A DNA stretch of 50,622 nt from Marivita sp. XM-24bin2 (GCA_003149565.1 QCWH01000010.1:1-50622), one strand, 5' to 3'. Positions 33,257 to 44,163 are shown, counted from the stretch's first letter. Numbers and translations: made by a program. Notes: generated by a model from the sequence alone, not told the origin.

Positions 33257-34840
33257 CTATGAATAGCGCTTCACATATTTCAATAGTGCTTGCGTGCTGC
33301 CATCTTTTTCATCCGCAGGCGCATCTCCACTGACCAAGGGCCCGAGGGACGTCGCAAGTTCCTTGCCCAATTCAACGCCCCATTGATCAAACGAGTTGAT
33401 GCCGAGGATGACACCTTCGACAAAAACGCGATGCTCATAGAGCGCGATGATCTGACCAAGCACTTCTGGTGTCAGTTTGGGCATCATCAGGGTGGTAGAC
33501 GGACGGTTTCCCGGGAACACCCGGTGCCGGGCCTGACGCTCCAATTCGTCGCCTGTCAGCCCCTTCTGTTTCATGATCGCCCGCGCCTCTTCCAATGACC
33601 GCCCGCGCATCAGCGCTTCGGATTGCGCAAGACAGTTGGCGATCAGCAATTCATGGTGATGGCGCAGATCAGACTCATGGCCCTCGGCCGCAACCATGAA
33701 TTCACAAGGGATGACCCGCGTGCCCTGATGGATCAGTTGATAGAACGCATGCTGCCCGTTGGTGCCCGGTTCGCCCCAAACAACAGGGCCGGAATTGACC
33801 GGAAGGTTCGCGCCGTCCATCGCCACCGATTTGCCGTTCGATTCCATCTCCAGTTGCTGAAGGTAGGCGGGCAGCCGTGACAGACGGTTGTCATAGGGCA
33901 GCACAGCTCGGGTGGCGTGGCCCAAGCCTTGATTGTGCCAAATCCCGACAAGCGCCAAAAGCACCGGAATATTCTCATGCAATGCGGCCGCGCGGAAATG
34001 CTTGTCCATTGCCTGACCGCCGCGCAGGAATGCCTTGAACGCGTCGGGACCGATGGCGATCATCAGCGAGAGCCCGATCGGCCCCCACATCGAATAGCGT
34101 CCGCCGACCCAGTCCTCGAACCCGAGAACACGCTCGGCCGGGATGCCCCACTCCGCAGCCGCTTCGGCATTGGAGGACAAAGCGACAAAACGGCCGTCAG
34201 TGCTCACACCGTGATCCTGCAACCATGCGCGTGCGGTCCTGGCGTTGGTCATGGTCTCGATCGTGGTGAAGGTCTTAGATGCGACAATGAAAATCGTCTT
34301 TTCTGGATCGCATCCTCGCAGAGTGTCCGCGATATCGGCGGCATCGACATTCGACACAAAATGACAGCGCGGTCCATCGCAATAGGGTGAGAGCGCCAGA
34401 TAGGCCATCGCGGGGCCAAGGTCGGAGCCACCGATACCGATATTCACCACATCCGTGAAATCTGATGCACGAATCTCGTTCGCGACCGCTTCCATTCGCG
34501 CAAGAGTATCCAGTACGTCCGGCATGACATCTTGACCGTCGACCAAAACCGCATCGCCATCCAGGTTGCGCAGTGCAGTGTGCAAGACAGCGCGGCCCTC
34601 GGTGTCGTTAATCTTCGCACCGCCGAACATGGCATCGCGTTTTGCCTCGACTTCCGCCGCCTGTGCCAAGGAGATCAGGGTATCACGTGTGGCCACGTCG
34701 ATCTGTGTCTTGGAGTAGTCGAAAAGCAAGTCCAAGGCCGCCACACTGAAGTCTTCGGCTCGTTTTGGGTCTGCATCAAACAGCCCAAGGATCGAGCGTT
34801 CACGGCCTGTCTCTGCCGCTGCTTTCAGGTCATCCCACAT
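33257..34840 (-). CDS. pgi: Glucose-6-phosphate isomerase
   Basis: It interconverts glucose 6-phosphate and fructose 6-phosphate. In an organism that uses the Entner-Doudoroff route it mostly feeds fructose or gluconeogenic carbon back to zwf. The 527-residue protein has [20 protein letters not shown], the sugar-phosphate loop [34 protein letters not shown], and [17 protein letters not shown] with the catalytic glutamate/histidine region. It is last in the zwf-pgl-pgi operon, with five bases between the pgl stop codon and this ATG (34840). GGAG lies seven bases upstream, inside pgl. Confidence 0.97.
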   Translation of the reverse strand: MWDDLKAAAETGRERSILGLFDADPKRAEDFSVAALDLLFDYSKTQIDVATRDTLISLAQAAEVEAKRDAMFGGAKINDTEGRAVLHTALRNLDGDAVLVDGQDVMPDVLDTLARMEAVANEIRASDFTDVVNIGIGGSDLGPAMAYLALSPYCDGPRCHFVSNVDAADIADTLRGCDPEKTIFIVASKTFTTIETMTNARTARAWLQDHGVSTDGRFVALSSNAEAAAEWGIPAERVLGFEDWVGGRYSMWGPIGLSLMIAIGPDAFKAFLRGGQAMDKHFRAAALHENIPVLLALVGIWHNQGLGHATRAVLPYDNRLSRLPAYLQQLEMESNGKSVAMDGANLPVNSGPVVWGEPGTNGQHAFYQLIHQGTRVIPCEFMVAAEGHESDLRHHHELLIANCLAQSEALMRGRSLEEARAIMKQKGLTGDELERQARHRVFPGNRPSTTLMMPKLTPEVLGQIIALYEHRVFVEGVILGINSFDQWGVELGKELATSLGPLVSGDAPADEKDGSTQALLKYVKRYS

Positions 34841-34845
34841 CGCTG

Positions 34846-35523
34846 TCACTCCGCCCAATGTACCGTTGCACCGTCGAGAACTGCATTGATCGGCGCATCT
34901 TCGGGCAACATACCCTTTGCCGCCTCCAATGCCTCGCGTTTGTCCTGCCCCAAAATCAGTACATGCTTGCGCAATGCGTCGTTCAGAACGCGTGCACTCA
35001 GTGTGATGCGTGGCTCAGGCGCGCCCGGCGCGCGCATCGGCACAAGGATGGGCGCGTGCGGATCAAGTGCGACGTCCAACTTGTCCGCACCGGGAAAGAT
35101 CGATGCCGTGTGCATGTCAGTGCCCATACCCAGAAGAACCACCGCCAGAGGCAGCTCGTCCGTGATCTGAGACTCGAGTTCGGCCAGTACCTCCTCGGGT
35201 TCATGAGCGGGGACATAGAGTGGTAGAAGCCGTGCCGCCGCAGCCCGGTCAACAAGCAGACGGTCTCGAAGCAGTCGCGTGTTCGACCGATCATTGTCCT
35301 CGGGAACCCAGCGTTCATCGGTGAGCATCACATCAACCCGGCTCCAATCGAGATCGGCTGCGCACAGATCGTCGAACACAGGCCCCGGCGAGGTGCCGCC
35401 GGGCACAGCCAAAACGACACGCTCTTCGTGGCTGAGGATCGTGCGCAAATCGCCTGCCAGCTTGTTGGCCAGGTCCATCGCCAGCAATTCGCGGTCCGGA
35501 TAGGTTTGAAAGTCGTAACTCAT
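34846..35523 (-). CDS. pgl: 6-phosphogluconolactonase
   Basis: It hydrolyses 6-phosphogluconolactone to 6-phosphogluconate between the Zwf and Edd steps. The 225-residue NagB-fold protein has [36 protein letters not shown], the phosphate loop [16 protein letters not shown], and [12 protein letters not shown]. These are hallmarks of the bacterial DevB-type lactonase. It is coupled to zwf by an ATGA overlap. Confidence 0.96.
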   Translation of the reverse strand: MSYDFQTYPDRELLAMDLANKLAGDLRTILSHEERVVLAVPGGTSPGPVFDDLCAADLDWSRVDVMLTDERWVPEDNDRSNTRLLRDRLLVDRAAAARLLPLYVPAHEPEEVLAELESQITDELPLAVVLLGMGTDMHTASIFPGADKLDVALDPHAPILVPMRAPGAPEPRITLSARVLNDALRKHVLILGQDKREALEAAKGMLPEDAPINAVLDGATVHWAE

Positions 35524-36974
35524 GCCTTTACCTCGCGCCATTTGCGACCGTCCCTATGCATCAGCATCAATGCATCCTCCGGGCCCGAGCTTCCGGGATC
35601 GTACGTCTTGGGCACATCGTTGCGCGCTTGCCAGGCTTCGATCAAGGGGTCAGTCCACGCCCACGCGGCCTCGACCTCGTCCCCACGCATGAAAAGGGTC
35701 TGGTTGCCGCGGATCACATCCATGATCAGCCGTTCATACGCGTCGGGCGCTTCTTCCGCATCCGGGCCCAACGCTTCGGCAAAGCTCATATCAAGCGGCA
35801 CGTCCAGAAGACGCATGCCTCCGGGCCCCGGTTCTTTGATCGTGACATCCAAAGTCATGCCTTCATTCGGCTGCAACCGGATTGCCAGCACATTGCGGTG
35901 CCGGCCCGCATCCGCGCCAAAAATCGAATGTGGAGCATCTTTGAACACGACCGCAATCTCGGAGGCCCGCGCCTTAAGACGCTTGCCCGTGCGCAGATAA
36001 AACGGCGTTCCTGCCCAGCGCCAGTTCGAGATGTGGCACTTCATCGCGATAAAGCTTTCTGTCCGTGACTTCGGATCTTCCACGTCGTCACGATACCCGG
36101 GGCCGTTCTCGTCAGCTCCGTACTGCCCGCGCACAATGTGGTGCCAGTCCACCGGCTCCAGCGCACGGATCACTTTGAGCTTTTCGTCCCGCACCGCGTC
36201 TGGTTCGAATTTGGCGGGCGGCTCCATCGCAATGAGACATAATAGCTGCATCAGGTGGTTCTGCACCATGTCCCGCATTGCACCGGACTTGTCGTAATAC
36301 CCTCCACGCCCGCTGACGCCGACGGTTTCGGCAACCGTGATCTGAATATGATCTACGTATTGTGCATTCCAAAGCGGCTCAAACAGCATATTCCCGAACC
36401 GCACAGCCATCAGGTTCTGAACCGTCTCTTTGCCCAAGTAGTGGTCGATGCGGTAGATCTGCGTCTCGTCGAAATGCTGCGCCAAGGTCGCATTCAACGC
36501 CTTGGCGGTTTCAAGATTATGGCCGAACGGTTTTTCAACAACGATCCGGCTGTCTGGCGTCGCCAGACCAAACCGATGCAACCGTTCCGCCAGATCGCCG
36601 AACAGCGACGGCCCGACGGAAAAGTAAAACGCACGGACCTTGTCGTCGCGCATCTTGCTGTTCAATTCCACCCAACCGCCATCTCCCTTGGCGTCCGTGG
36701 TCACGAAATGCACTGAACTGAGAAACGCATCCAGCGTTCCGGCCTCGCATGCTTGCTGGCCACCAAACTCTGCAATCGCGTCAGCCACCATGTCGCGATA
36801 ACCAGCATCGTCCAACTCGGACCTGGCAGCGCCGATGATCTGAGAACCCTCGGGCATCTGACCGGCACAAAAGCGCCGGTACAGGCCTGGCAATATCTTG
36901 CGACGCGCAAGATCTCCAGTTCCACCAAAGATGACCAGATCAAAGGGGTCGACGGGAATAACGCGGGATACCAT
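35520..36974 (-). CDS. zwf: Glucose-6-phosphate 1-dehydrogenase
   Basis: It oxidises glucose 6-phosphate with NAD(P)+, the first step of the Entner-Doudoroff and pentose phosphate routes. The 484-residue protein has the Rossmann motif VIFGGTGDLARRKILPGLY, VVEKPFGHNLETA, the active-site IYRIDHYLGKETVQNL, and TPFYLRTGKRLKARASEIAVVF. AAGGA lies eight bases before the ATG. A 12-base palindromic operator GTTAGCGCTAAC lies 38 bases upstream and is the probable control point for the whole zwf-pgl-pgi operon. Confidence 0.98.
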   Translation of the reverse strand: MVSRVIPVDPFDLVIFGGTGDLARRKILPGLYRRFCAGQMPEGSQIIGAARSELDDAGYRDMVADAIAEFGGQQACEAGTLDAFLSSVHFVTTDAKGDGGWVELNSKMRDDKVRAFYFSVGPSLFGDLAERLHRFGLATPDSRIVVEKPFGHNLETAKALNATLAQHFDETQIYRIDHYLGKETVQNLMAVRFGNMLFEPLWNAQYVDHIQITVAETVGVSGRGGYYDKSGAMRDMVQNHLMQLLCLIAMEPPAKFEPDAVRDEKLKVIRALEPVDWHHIVRGQYGADENGPGYRDDVEDPKSRTESFIAMKCHISNWRWAGTPFYLRTGKRLKARASEIAVVFKDAPHSIFGADAGRHRNVLAIRLQPNEGMTLDVTIKEPGPGGMRLLDVPLDMSFAEALGPDAEEAPDAYERLIMDVIRGNQTLFMRGDEVEAAWAWTDPLIEAWQARNDVPKTYDPGSSGPEDALMLMHRDGRKWREVKA

Positions 36975-37011
36975 GGCGCGATCCTTCCGATTCTGCTTCG
37001 CTCAGCGCCTT

Positions 37012-37023
37012 GTTAGCGCTAAC
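37012..37023 (-). promoter_or_regulatory. LacI-type operator (CceR-like) upstream of zwf-pgl-pgi
   Basis: GTTAGCGCTAAC is a perfect palindrome with the central CG characteristic of LacI-family operators. It sits 38-49 bases before the zwf ATG, a place expected for a repressor site overlapping the promoter. The LacI-family regulator CceR of Rhodobacter sphaeroides controls Entner-Doudoroff and gluconeogenic genes, and I recall its motif being of this type. A second near-copy lies upstream of eno. Confidence 0.65.
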
Positions 37024-37189
37024 GAGCCGGATGTAAACTTATTTCGCTCCGAATGCGCACAGTGTAGCAGCCATAAAACCCACTGCAATCGGGTTGCCAA
37101 AAGAACTGGCAAAGCCCCGCCAGACGAGATCAATACGCTTGATCCCGCTGGGTCCACATGTCACCACCGCGCCAATCAAGGAGTCTGTT

Positions 37190-38131
37190 ATGGCACCCCG
37201 CAAAATCATTATCGACACCGATCCGGGGCAGGATGACGCCGTCGCAATCCTGCTGGCACTGGCGTCGCCTGAGGACCTCGACGTGTTGGGCATCACAGCT
37301 GTCGCCGGAAACGTTCCACTCCCGCTGACCCAGAAAAACGCATGCATCGTCTGCGAGTTGGCAGGCAAACCTGAGACCAAAGTGTTCTCCGGATGTGACG
37401 CGCCCATCGCGCGCAAGCTGGTCACTGCAGAGCATGTGCATGGCAAAACCGGACTTGATGGACCAAGCCTCCCCGACCCGACCATGACGCTTCAGGACAA
37501 ACACGCGGTCGACTTCATGATCGAGACCTTGCGTTCAGAACCGGAAGGTTCTGTCACGCTCTGCCCGCTTGGCCCGCTCACAAATGTCGCAACCGCGTTG
37601 CAACGCGCGCCCGATATTGCTGGCCGCATTCAGGAAATCGTTCTCATGGGAGGGGCCTATTTCGAAGTGGGCAACATTACCCCTGCCGCGGAATTTAACA
37701 TCTATGTGGATCCCGAAGCAGCCAAGATCGTCTTTGGCTGCGGCGCTCCGATCACCGTGATGCCGCTTGATGTGACGCACAAGGCACTGGTGACCGCCGA
37801 GCGGAACAACGCCTTCCGCGCGCTTGGCACACCGGTTGGTGTTGCCGTGGCCGAAATGACGGATTTCTTCGAACGCTTCGACAAGGAGAAATACGGCAGT
37901 GCCGGCGCGCCTCTGCACGACCCCTGCGTCACCGCCTATCTGATCCAGCCCGAGCTATTCACTGGCCGTCATATCAATGTCGAGATTGAAACCGGGTCGG
38001 ACCTGACACTGGGTATGACCGTGGCCGATTGGTGGGGCGTCACAGATCGCGCGCCCAATGCGACCTTTATGGGTGACATCGACGCCGACGGATTTTTCGC
38101 CCTGCTCACCGAGCGTCTGGCGCGGCTATGA
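37190..38131 (+). CDS. Nucleoside hydrolase (IunH-like)
   Basis: It cleaves the N-glycosidic bond of ribonucleosides to give base and ribose. The 313-residue protein has the calcium-binding N-terminal motif IIIDTDPGQDDAVAILLAL, GVFSGCDAP-like TKVFSGCDAPIARKL, LCPLGPLTNVATAL, VLMGGAYFEVGNITPAAEFNIYVDPEAA, and the late aspartate in PLHDPCVTAYLI. These are the family hallmarks; nucleoside preference cannot be read. AAGGAG precedes the ATG at 37190. Its stop codon overlaps the next start by ATGA, so it forms an operon with the acetyltransferase and perhaps selO. Confidence 0.92.
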   Translation: MAPRKIIIDTDPGQDDAVAILLALASPEDLDVLGITAVAGNVPLPLTQKNACIVCELAGKPETKVFSGCDAPIARKLVTAEHVHGKTGLDGPSLPDPTMTLQDKHAVDFMIETLRSEPEGSVTLCPLGPLTNVATALQRAPDIAGRIQEIVLMGGAYFEVGNITPAAEFNIYVDPEAAKIVFGCGAPITVMPLDVTHKALVTAERNNAFRALGTPVGVAVAEMTDFFERFDKEKYGSAGAPLHDPCVTAYLIQPELFTGRHINVEIETGSDLTLGMTVADWWGVTDRAPNATFMGDIDADGFFALLTERLARL

Positions 38132-38574
38132 GGTCATTGCATCTGGCCTCGCCCGAGGACCTGCCGAAACTTCTGCCACTTGTCGCAGCATTTCACGAGC
38201 ATCAGGGCTTTGCTACCACGCCAGAACATCAGCACGACGCTGTGTTACCGTTGCTTGAGGGGGTCCCGCACGGGGCGATCTGGCTGATTGGACCGCGCCG
38301 CGCACCTGTGGGCTATGTCGTTGTGTCCTTTGGATGGTCGGTTGAATATGGAGGCATGGACGCCGTCGTAGATGAGTTGTTCGTCCGCAGTGCCGTGCGT
38401 AAACGCGGCATGGGGTCCGAGGCGCTCAACGGCCTTGCCAAAGCACTGAAGGATGGCGGCGTAAAGGCTCTGCATCTTGAGGCCGATCAGGGCAATGAAA
38501 CGCTCAAGAGGTTCTACCAGCGATGCAAGTTCGAGACCCGCGAAGGCTACGCCTATATGTCCCGCGAACTATGA
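38128..38574 (+). CDS. GNAT-family N-acetyltransferase
   Basis: The 148-residue protein has the GNAT core: [37 protein letters not shown]-type sequence, in which [10 protein letters not shown] is the acetyl-CoA pyrophosphate loop, followed by [21 protein letters not shown]. The substrate is unknown. Coupling to the nucleoside hydrolase by a four-base overlap suggests joint expression, not necessarily joint function. Confidence 0.88.
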   Translation: MRSLHLASPEDLPKLLPLVAAFHEHQGFATTPEHQHDAVLPLLEGVPHGAIWLIGPRRAPVGYVVVSFGWSVEYGGMDAVVDELFVRSAVRKRGMGSEALNGLAKALKDGGVKALHLEADQGNETLKRFYQRCKFETREGYAYMSREL

Positions 38575-38620
38575 TGCACAGGGACTGGTGACACGGGCGT
38601 CGAACGCCTATATCCACCTC

Positions 38621-40039
38621 ATGACCCTGCACATTCCCTTTGACAACAGCTACGCCACCCTGCCCGAGACGTTCTATGCACGGGTCAATCCAGAGCCCGT
38701 GCAGGCACCCTCGCTGATTGCAATCAATGAAGAGCTTGCAAGGGACCTGGGGATCGACGGCTTGGACGATCCAGATTTGGCAGCGCTCTTTGCAGGCAAT
38801 GAGATCCCCGAAGGCGCATCGCCTCTGGCACAGCTTTACGCCGGGCATCAGTTCGGACAATACAACCCGCAGCTGGGTGACGGACGCGCGGTTCTGTTGG
38901 GGGAAACCATTGGCACCGATGGCCTCCGACGCGACATCCAACTCAAAGGTTCGGGCCGCACGCCGTTTTCCCGTATGGGAGATGGGCGCGCTTGGTTGGG
39001 GCCGGTACTGCGCGAATACGTGGTCAGCGAAGCGATGCACGCCCTTGGGGTTCCAACAACCCGCGCTTTGGCGGCCGTTCGGACCGGGGAGGTTGTCGTG
39101 CGCGAACGCCCTCTGCCCGGCGCGGTTCTGACGCGCGTGGCGCAAAGTCATTTGCGCGTTGGCACGTTTCAGGTCTTTGCTGCACGCGGTGACACCAAGG
39201 CGTTGCAAACCCTGTTCGACTATGCCGCCGCACGCCACTACCCGGACGCAACCGATCCGGCATCATTCCTGAATGCTGTGATGCGTCGTCAGGCGGCGCT
39301 GGTTGCGCAGTGGCTGAGCCTGGGCTTCATCCACGGCGTCATGAACACAGACAATTGCAGCATCTCGGGCGAGACCATTGATTACGGTCCCTGTGCCTTT
39401 ATGGACAGCTACCATCCCGAAACCGTTTATTCGTCGATCGACCGCTTCGGGCGCTACAGCTACGCCGCTCAGGCCGACATCATCGTCTGGAACATGGCGC
39501 AACTGGCGACCGCTCTACTGTCGCTGATGCCCGACCCCGAAGCATCGGTCGAACCCTTCACCGCCCAAATCCACACAATGCCAGAGATGATCCGCGCCGA
39601 ATGGCTGAAAAGGTTCGGGGCGAAGATCGGTTTGGCTGATCCGAAAGCCGAAGACGCGAAACTGATTGCAGATCTCTTGAGCTTGATGGAAGCTTCCGAA
39701 ACCGATTTTACCAACACCTTCCGCGGGCTGGTGGACGGAACGGCGCGCGATCAATTCGCTGACCCGACCGGTTTTGATCAGTGGGCAGACCTGTGGCGCG
39801 CACGGCTTGAGGGCGAAGACGACCCAAAGAGCCGGATGAGCGCAGCAAATCCGGTACTCATCCCGCGCAATCACCGGATCGAAACCATGATCGATGCAGC
39901 GGTTGCGGGCGACGACAGCCAGTTCACGCGACTCATGTCAGCCTATGCAAAACCCTTTGATGAAAATCCTGATTTTGCCGATCTGCGCAGCCCCCCTGCC
40001 CCGAACGAAGTGGTGCAGGCAACCTTCTGCGGGACCTAG
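38621..40039 (+). CDS. selO: Protein adenylyltransferase SelO (YdiU)
   Basis: This pseudokinase-fold enzyme transfers AMP from ATP to Ser, Thr or Tyr residues of proteins in the oxidative stress response. The 472-residue protein has [42 protein letters not shown], and the catalytic segment [23 protein letters not shown] with the metal-binding Asn and Asp. It ends TFCGT, keeping a cysteine near the C terminus where many eukaryotic relatives have selenocysteine. The start at 38621 ([21 protein letters not shown]) fits the family, but no ribosome-binding site is seen. The stop codon overlaps that of the convergent transporter by four bases. Confidence 0.92.
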   Translation: MTLHIPFDNSYATLPETFYARVNPEPVQAPSLIAINEELARDLGIDGLDDPDLAALFAGNEIPEGASPLAQLYAGHQFGQYNPQLGDGRAVLLGETIGTDGLRRDIQLKGSGRTPFSRMGDGRAWLGPVLREYVVSEAMHALGVPTTRALAAVRTGEVVVRERPLPGAVLTRVAQSHLRVGTFQVFAARGDTKALQTLFDYAAARHYPDATDPASFLNAVMRRQAALVAQWLSLGFIHGVMNTDNCSISGETIDYGPCAFMDSYHPETVYSSIDRFGRYSYAAQADIIVWNMAQLATALLSLMPDPEASVEPFTAQIHTMPEMIRAEWLKRFGAKIGLADPKAEDAKLIADLLSLMEASETDFTNTFRGLVDGTARDQFADPTGFDQWADLWRARLEGEDDPKSRMSAANPVLIPRNHRIETMIDAAVAGDDSQFTRLMSAYAKPFDENPDFADLRSPPAPNEVVQATFCGT

Positions 40040-40929
40040 GTCGCAGGTTTGCGGCGGCGATTGATCAACACAATCCCGACCGCCACCAGACACATCGCGC
40101 CAAGAAATCCCGGCCCCACCGGATCATCAAGCAAAAGCCATCCCATGCCAACCGCCAGTACAGGCGAGAGGAAACTGAAGGCCGCGACATCCGAGGCCGG
40201 ATAGATGGTCATCAGGCGGAGCCAGAACAAAAAGCCAAGGCTCGCCACAAACACCGCCTGAAAGCCTAGCCCCGCGATATGCAGCGCAGTCGGTTCCCGC
40301 AAAAGGTCACCGAAAAGCGGTGCAATCGCCAGCAGGCCCACGGTTGAGACCGAAAGCTGCCAGAACAATTGCCCCTCGGGCACCAGCTCAGAGACCCGCG
40401 TCAGTCGCACCGTCAGTGCAATTCCGGCCCACGCAAAAGCGGACAACAAAGCCAAGACGTCACCGAGCAAGCTACCAGCCTGACGTGACTGAGGGTCAAA
40501 CAGCGCCCAGATCACCCCAATCATCGCCAGCGCCAACCCGACCATCCGGTGCCACGACAGGGTTTCTCCGGGCAGCGTAAAATGCGCGATTATCGCCAGC
40601 CAGACCGGCATCGAGTAAAACAGGATCGAGACGCGCGACACGGTTGTGAGGTCGAGTGCGATAAAGAGAAAAATGAATTCGACGGTAAAAAGACCGCCCA
40701 AAAGAAGTCCCGGCCAAATGGTTTGACGGATACCTGTAACCTTCTTACGGCGGATCACCAGCCAAAGGCCCAAAACGCCAAGAGCCAGTGCCGACCGCAA
40801 TCCGGCGGCGAACACCGGTCCAAAGCCTGCATTGGTCACCTTGATGACCACCTGATTGAACGCGAGCAACGTGGCGAATACCACGAGTCCTGCTGCCCCG
40901 GCCAAATCTATTGCGTCTTTGCGCTCCAT
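40036..40929 (-). CDS. DMT-superfamily (EamA) transporter
   Basis: The 297-residue protein has ten predicted membrane helices in two EamA repeats. Examples are [20 protein letters not shown] near the N terminus, [24 protein letters not shown] in repeat 1, and [12 protein letters not shown] and [17 protein letters not shown] in repeat 2. Members export or import amino acids, nucleotides or other metabolites; the cargo is not evident. The ATG at 40929 is the natural start, since upstream in-frame sequence would be polar and unlike the family. It is convergent with selO and divergent from the DUF533 gene. Confidence 0.88.
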   Translation of the reverse strand: MERKDAIDLAGAAGLVVFATLLAFNQVVIKVTNAGFGPVFAAGLRSALALGVLGLWLVIRRKKVTGIRQTIWPGLLLGGLFTVEFIFLFIALDLTTVSRVSILFYSMPVWLAIIAHFTLPGETLSWHRMVGLALAMIGVIWALFDPQSRQAGSLLGDVLALLSAFAWAGIALTVRLTRVSELVPEGQLFWQLSVSTVGLLAIAPLFGDLLREPTALHIAGLGFQAVFVASLGFLFWLRLMTIYPASDVAAFSFLSPVLAVGMGWLLLDDPVGPGFLGAMCLVAVGIVLINRRRKPAT

Positions 40930-41087
40930 TCGCGTCAGGGACACCCAAGCGCGGGCAGGGTCAAGCGGAAACCGTTGGCCTGGCACTTCGGCAAATCCGT
41001 CTGCCGCAAAGGTTTTTCCACATCTCTGACGCGAATCGGGCATCTTGCAGCCAGCGAGGAAAACCTGAATTTCGGGAGTATGAAATT

Positions 41088-41873
41088 ATGAGTCTCATGG
41101 GAACACTGGCAAAAGTCGCTATCGGATATGCCGCCGCACGCGGGGTTGACCATCTGTCCGGCGGCAAAGGGCTTGGCGGTCTGATGGGTGGGGCTCAGGT
41201 GCCCGGAGACAACCCTTTGGCCCAGATTCAAGCCCAGATGGGTCAGATGATGGGCGGCGCTGGCGGCGCAAACCCGCTTGCCGGGATGATGGAGAAACTT
41301 CAGTCCGGCGGGCTTGATCTGTCATCGATGATGGGAGGCGCGAAAGGTGCCCAGACAGATGGCGATAAGGGTGGGCTGCTTTCTCAACTTGGCGGCGCCG
41401 GTGGTGTCGGTTTGGCCGGGCTGCTTGCTGCCGCGGGGGGTATTGCCGCTGCTGGCGGCAAGAACACCGCCGGCATGCTGGACCAGTTCGCCAAATCCGG
41501 TGCGGCAGCCCCGCAGGCCGAGGAAACCGCAGCCCTGATGCTGCGTGCGATGATACAGGCGGCAAAGTGTGACGGCGGCATTGACGAGGCCGAACGCGCC
41601 AAGATCCTCGACACTGTGGGTGCCGATGCGGATGCCGAAGACATCGCCTTCGTGCAGGAACAACTGGCAGCACCCGTCGATGCCGAAGCGCTTGCCGCTG
41701 ACACACCTGCCCCCCTGCGCACACAGGTTTATTCGGCGTCACTGATGGCGATCAGGCTCGATACCCAGCCCGAGGCGCAATACCTCGACGCGCTGGCCCG
41801 TGCGATGGAACTGGATCAGCCAACAGTGAACGCGCTGCATATGCAGATGGGTGTTCAGGCGCTTTACAGCTGA
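41088..41873 (+). CDS. DUF533 (YebE/TerB-like) protein with a glycine/methionine-rich N-terminal half
   Basis: The 261-residue protein has a short hydrophobic N terminus (MSLMGTLAKVAIGYAAARG). A low-complexity Gly/Met/Gln region (GGLMGG, GQMMGGAGGANPLAG, SSMMGGAKG) comes next, then a hydrophobic glycine-rich stretch (GVGLAGLLAAAGGIAAAGG) and a helical TerB-like C-terminal domain (about residues 145-261) with LRAMIQAAKCDGGIDEAERAKIL. DUF533 proteins are widespread and of unknown function; some are envelope-stress associated. GGGAG lies ten bases before the ATG. Confidence 0.82.
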   Translation: MSLMGTLAKVAIGYAAARGVDHLSGGKGLGGLMGGAQVPGDNPLAQIQAQMGQMMGGAGGANPLAGMMEKLQSGGLDLSSMMGGAKGAQTDGDKGGLLSQLGGAGGVGLAGLLAAAGGIAAAGGKNTAGMLDQFAKSGAAAPQAEETAALMLRAMIQAAKCDGGIDEAERAKILDTVGADADAEDIAFVQEQLAAPVDAEALAADTPAPLRTQVYSASLMAIRLDTQPEAQYLDALARAMELDQPTVNALHMQMGVQALYS

Positions 41874-41888
41874 TCCTGAAATACATCT

Positions 41889-42734
41889 ATGAAAGGCATT
41901 TTGCTGGCCTGTATCGGTGTCCTGATCCTGACACCGGACGCACTTCTCATCCGTGTTTCCGGACTGGAGGCAGCGCCTCTTGTCGCCTGGCGTGGCCTTG
42001 CGATGGGGGTGCTTTTTCTCTGCGCGGCGTCGCTTACCGGGCAATTGCGGCAGTTCCCGCGTCTGGCCTCCGCCGTTGGCATCGCTCTGATCCTGGCGCA
42101 ATGGGCCAACGCATCGCTTTTTGCGCCCGCAATCTCGCTGGCGCCAGTGGCGCTCGTGCTGATCGCGGTTGCAACCGTGCCGATTTGGGCTGCGATCCTG
42201 TCACGCGTGCTGTACGGCCAACCCACGCGACCGGCCACTTGGATCACCATCGCAGTCGTCACCCTGGGGATTGCGCTCGCAATGACTGGCAAAGGTGACA
42301 TGACCGTCTCCGCCACTGCTCTGATCGGAGTGGCCTGCGGACTTGGCGTAGCGCTGAGCCTCGCGCTCAGCTTCACACTTCTACGCCATAACCCCGAGAT
42401 GCCGCTGCTGACCGCAGTTGGCAGCGGAGCCTTGCTCGCCGGGCTTTCGGCCTTTGCACTCACCAGCCCTCAGGACATGGCATCCGGCAGCACTTGGGCC
42501 ATCGCCCTTGCCAGCTTCTTCGTCCTTCCTGTCTCTTTCTACCTGATGTCTGAAGCCTCGCGCCATACGGCCTCGGTGAATGTCAGTCTTGTGTTGCTGC
42601 TGGAAACAGTCCTCGGCCCCCTCTGGGTCTGGTTGGTGATCGGTGAAACCCCGTCTGCGACCATGCTGATCGGAGGCACCATTGTTGTCGCAGCACTGGC
42701 GACCTATCTCTGGCACCTGCGGCGCAGAGCATAA
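41889..42734 (+). CDS. DMT-superfamily (EamA) transporter
   Basis: The 281-residue protein has ten predicted membrane helices with EamA repeats. It begins MKGILLACIGVLILTPDALL, has APVALVLIAVATVPIWAAIL at the end of repeat 1, and ASVNVSLVLLLETVLGPLWVWLVIGE in repeat 2, where the LLETVLGPLW pattern is typical. The cargo is unknown. It starts 15 bases after the DUF533 stop codon and may be cotranscribed with it. It is the second of three EamA-type carriers within 4.2 kb; they are diverged from each other, so not a recent duplication. Confidence 0.88.
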   Translation: MKGILLACIGVLILTPDALLIRVSGLEAAPLVAWRGLAMGVLFLCAASLTGQLRQFPRLASAVGIALILAQWANASLFAPAISLAPVALVLIAVATVPIWAAILSRVLYGQPTRPATWITIAVVTLGIALAMTGKGDMTVSATALIGVACGLGVALSLALSFTLLRHNPEMPLLTAVGSGALLAGLSAFALTSPQDMASGSTWAIALASFFVLPVSFYLMSEASRHTASVNVSLVLLLETVLGPLWVWLVIGETPSATMLIGGTIVVAALATYLWHLRRRA

Positions 42735-42809
42735 AAAACCGGGTGCGCATTCTGGCAATGGACAACTCTGTTAGATAAACCTTAGCGCAGAAAGACACGA
42801 GGCCCGGCG

Positions 42810-43220
42810 ATGACCGAAACCATCCTTACCCGCTGCGAAGCGCAGGGCCTGCGCCTGACCGAGCAACGGCGCACAATTGCACAGGTTCTGGAAGACGCTA
42901 CCGATCACCCGGACGTCGAAGAACTCTATGCCCGTGCCTCGGGACGCGACCCGAATATCTCGATTGCAACAGTTTACCGAACGGTAAAATTATTCGAAGA
43001 AGCCGGAATTCTGGAGAAGGTGGATTTTGGGGACGGACGCGCCCGCTACGAGGATGCCGAGCGCGAACACCATGATCACCTGATCGACCTGCACACCGGC
43101 AAGGTGATCGAATTCGTCGATCCGGAAATCGAAGCGTTGCAGGAAAGGATCGCAGCGAAATTGGGCTACAAGCTGAAGGGCCACAAGCTCGAACTCTACG
43201 GCGTGCCAATCAAAAAGTGA
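42810..43220 (+). CDS. Fur-family metal-responsive regulator (Fur/Mur type)
   Basis: The 136-residue protein has the Fur winged helix: LRLTEQRRTIAQVLEDATDHPDVEEL-type helices and the recognition helix region ISIATVYRTVKLFEEAGIL. The dimerisation domain contains EREHHDHLIDLHTGKVIEF, with histidines and acidic residues for metal binding. The HHDHLI pattern is closer to Fur/Mur than to the heme-binding Irr type, and alphaproteobacterial Fur homologues often respond to manganese, so Mur is the likely role. The C-terminal CXXC zinc motifs are absent. It stands between two DMT transporters. A TTTACC-N4-GGTAAA palindrome lies within the recognition-helix codons. Confidence 0.9.
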   Translation: MTETILTRCEAQGLRLTEQRRTIAQVLEDATDHPDVEELYARASGRDPNISIATVYRTVKLFEEAGILEKVDFGDGRARYEDAEREHHDHLIDLHTGKVIEFVDPEIEALQERIAAKLGYKLKGHKLELYGVPIKK

Positions 43221-43274
43221 CCCGCCCGACAGGCGGCTCTGGTCTCTTCTGAAAAAGAGGCGTAGCTGATCCAC

Positions 43275-44163
43275 ATGCACATCATGCGCGCCATTCTTTT
43301 GATGATCCTTGCGATGGCGCTCCTCGCACTCAGCGACGTGTTCATCAAACTGTCCTCACAGGTTTTGTCCCCCGGATACGTGATGTTCGGGCTCAGCGTC
43401 GGCGGCACGCTGTGTTTCATGTTGATCGCCAAATGGCAGGGCGCAAACCTGCTGAGCCAAGATGCGCTGCACCCTTGGGTGCTGGCCCGCAGCGCGCTTG
43501 AGATCATGGGCGGGCTGGGGCTTGTACTCTCGATTGGGTTGATACCTCTGTCTCTTTTTGCGGCGATCATGCAAATGGCACCCTTGGTCGTCACCCTGGG
43601 CGCTGCGGTCTTTCTGAAGGAACCGGTGGGGCTGCGGCGCTGGCTGGCGATTTTCGCCGGAATCGTCGGCATGCTGCTGGTGATCAAACCCGGGACAGAG
43701 GGCTTTGAACCCGCCGCTCTGTTTGCCGTGATGGGGGTCTGTGGCCTGGGCCTGCGCGACCTCATCACGCGGCTTTCACCGGCGCATATCCCGTCGATCT
43801 CCTTGGCGACATGGGGGTTTGCCGCCACCATACCCATCGGGGTTGGTTTGATCCTCCTTGCCGAGGCTCCGACCGGGGTCACGCCCATCACGCTATGGCA
43901 TATGGGAGCCGGCATCGTCGTCACCGCTTTGGGCTACTACGCCGTGACGCAGGCCATGCGCATGGCACCCGCCGCCATTGTTTCGCCGTTTCGGTATACG
44001 CGCCTGATCTTCACGATGAGCCTCGGCATCCTGATCTTTGGAGAACGCCCCGATAGTCTGACCCTGCTTGGCGCCGCCATCATTCTGAGCGCAGGGCTTT
44101 ATGCGCTTTACCGCGAGCGAAAACTGGCTCTTGAACAGAATAGAGCACGGGTACGATCTGGCC

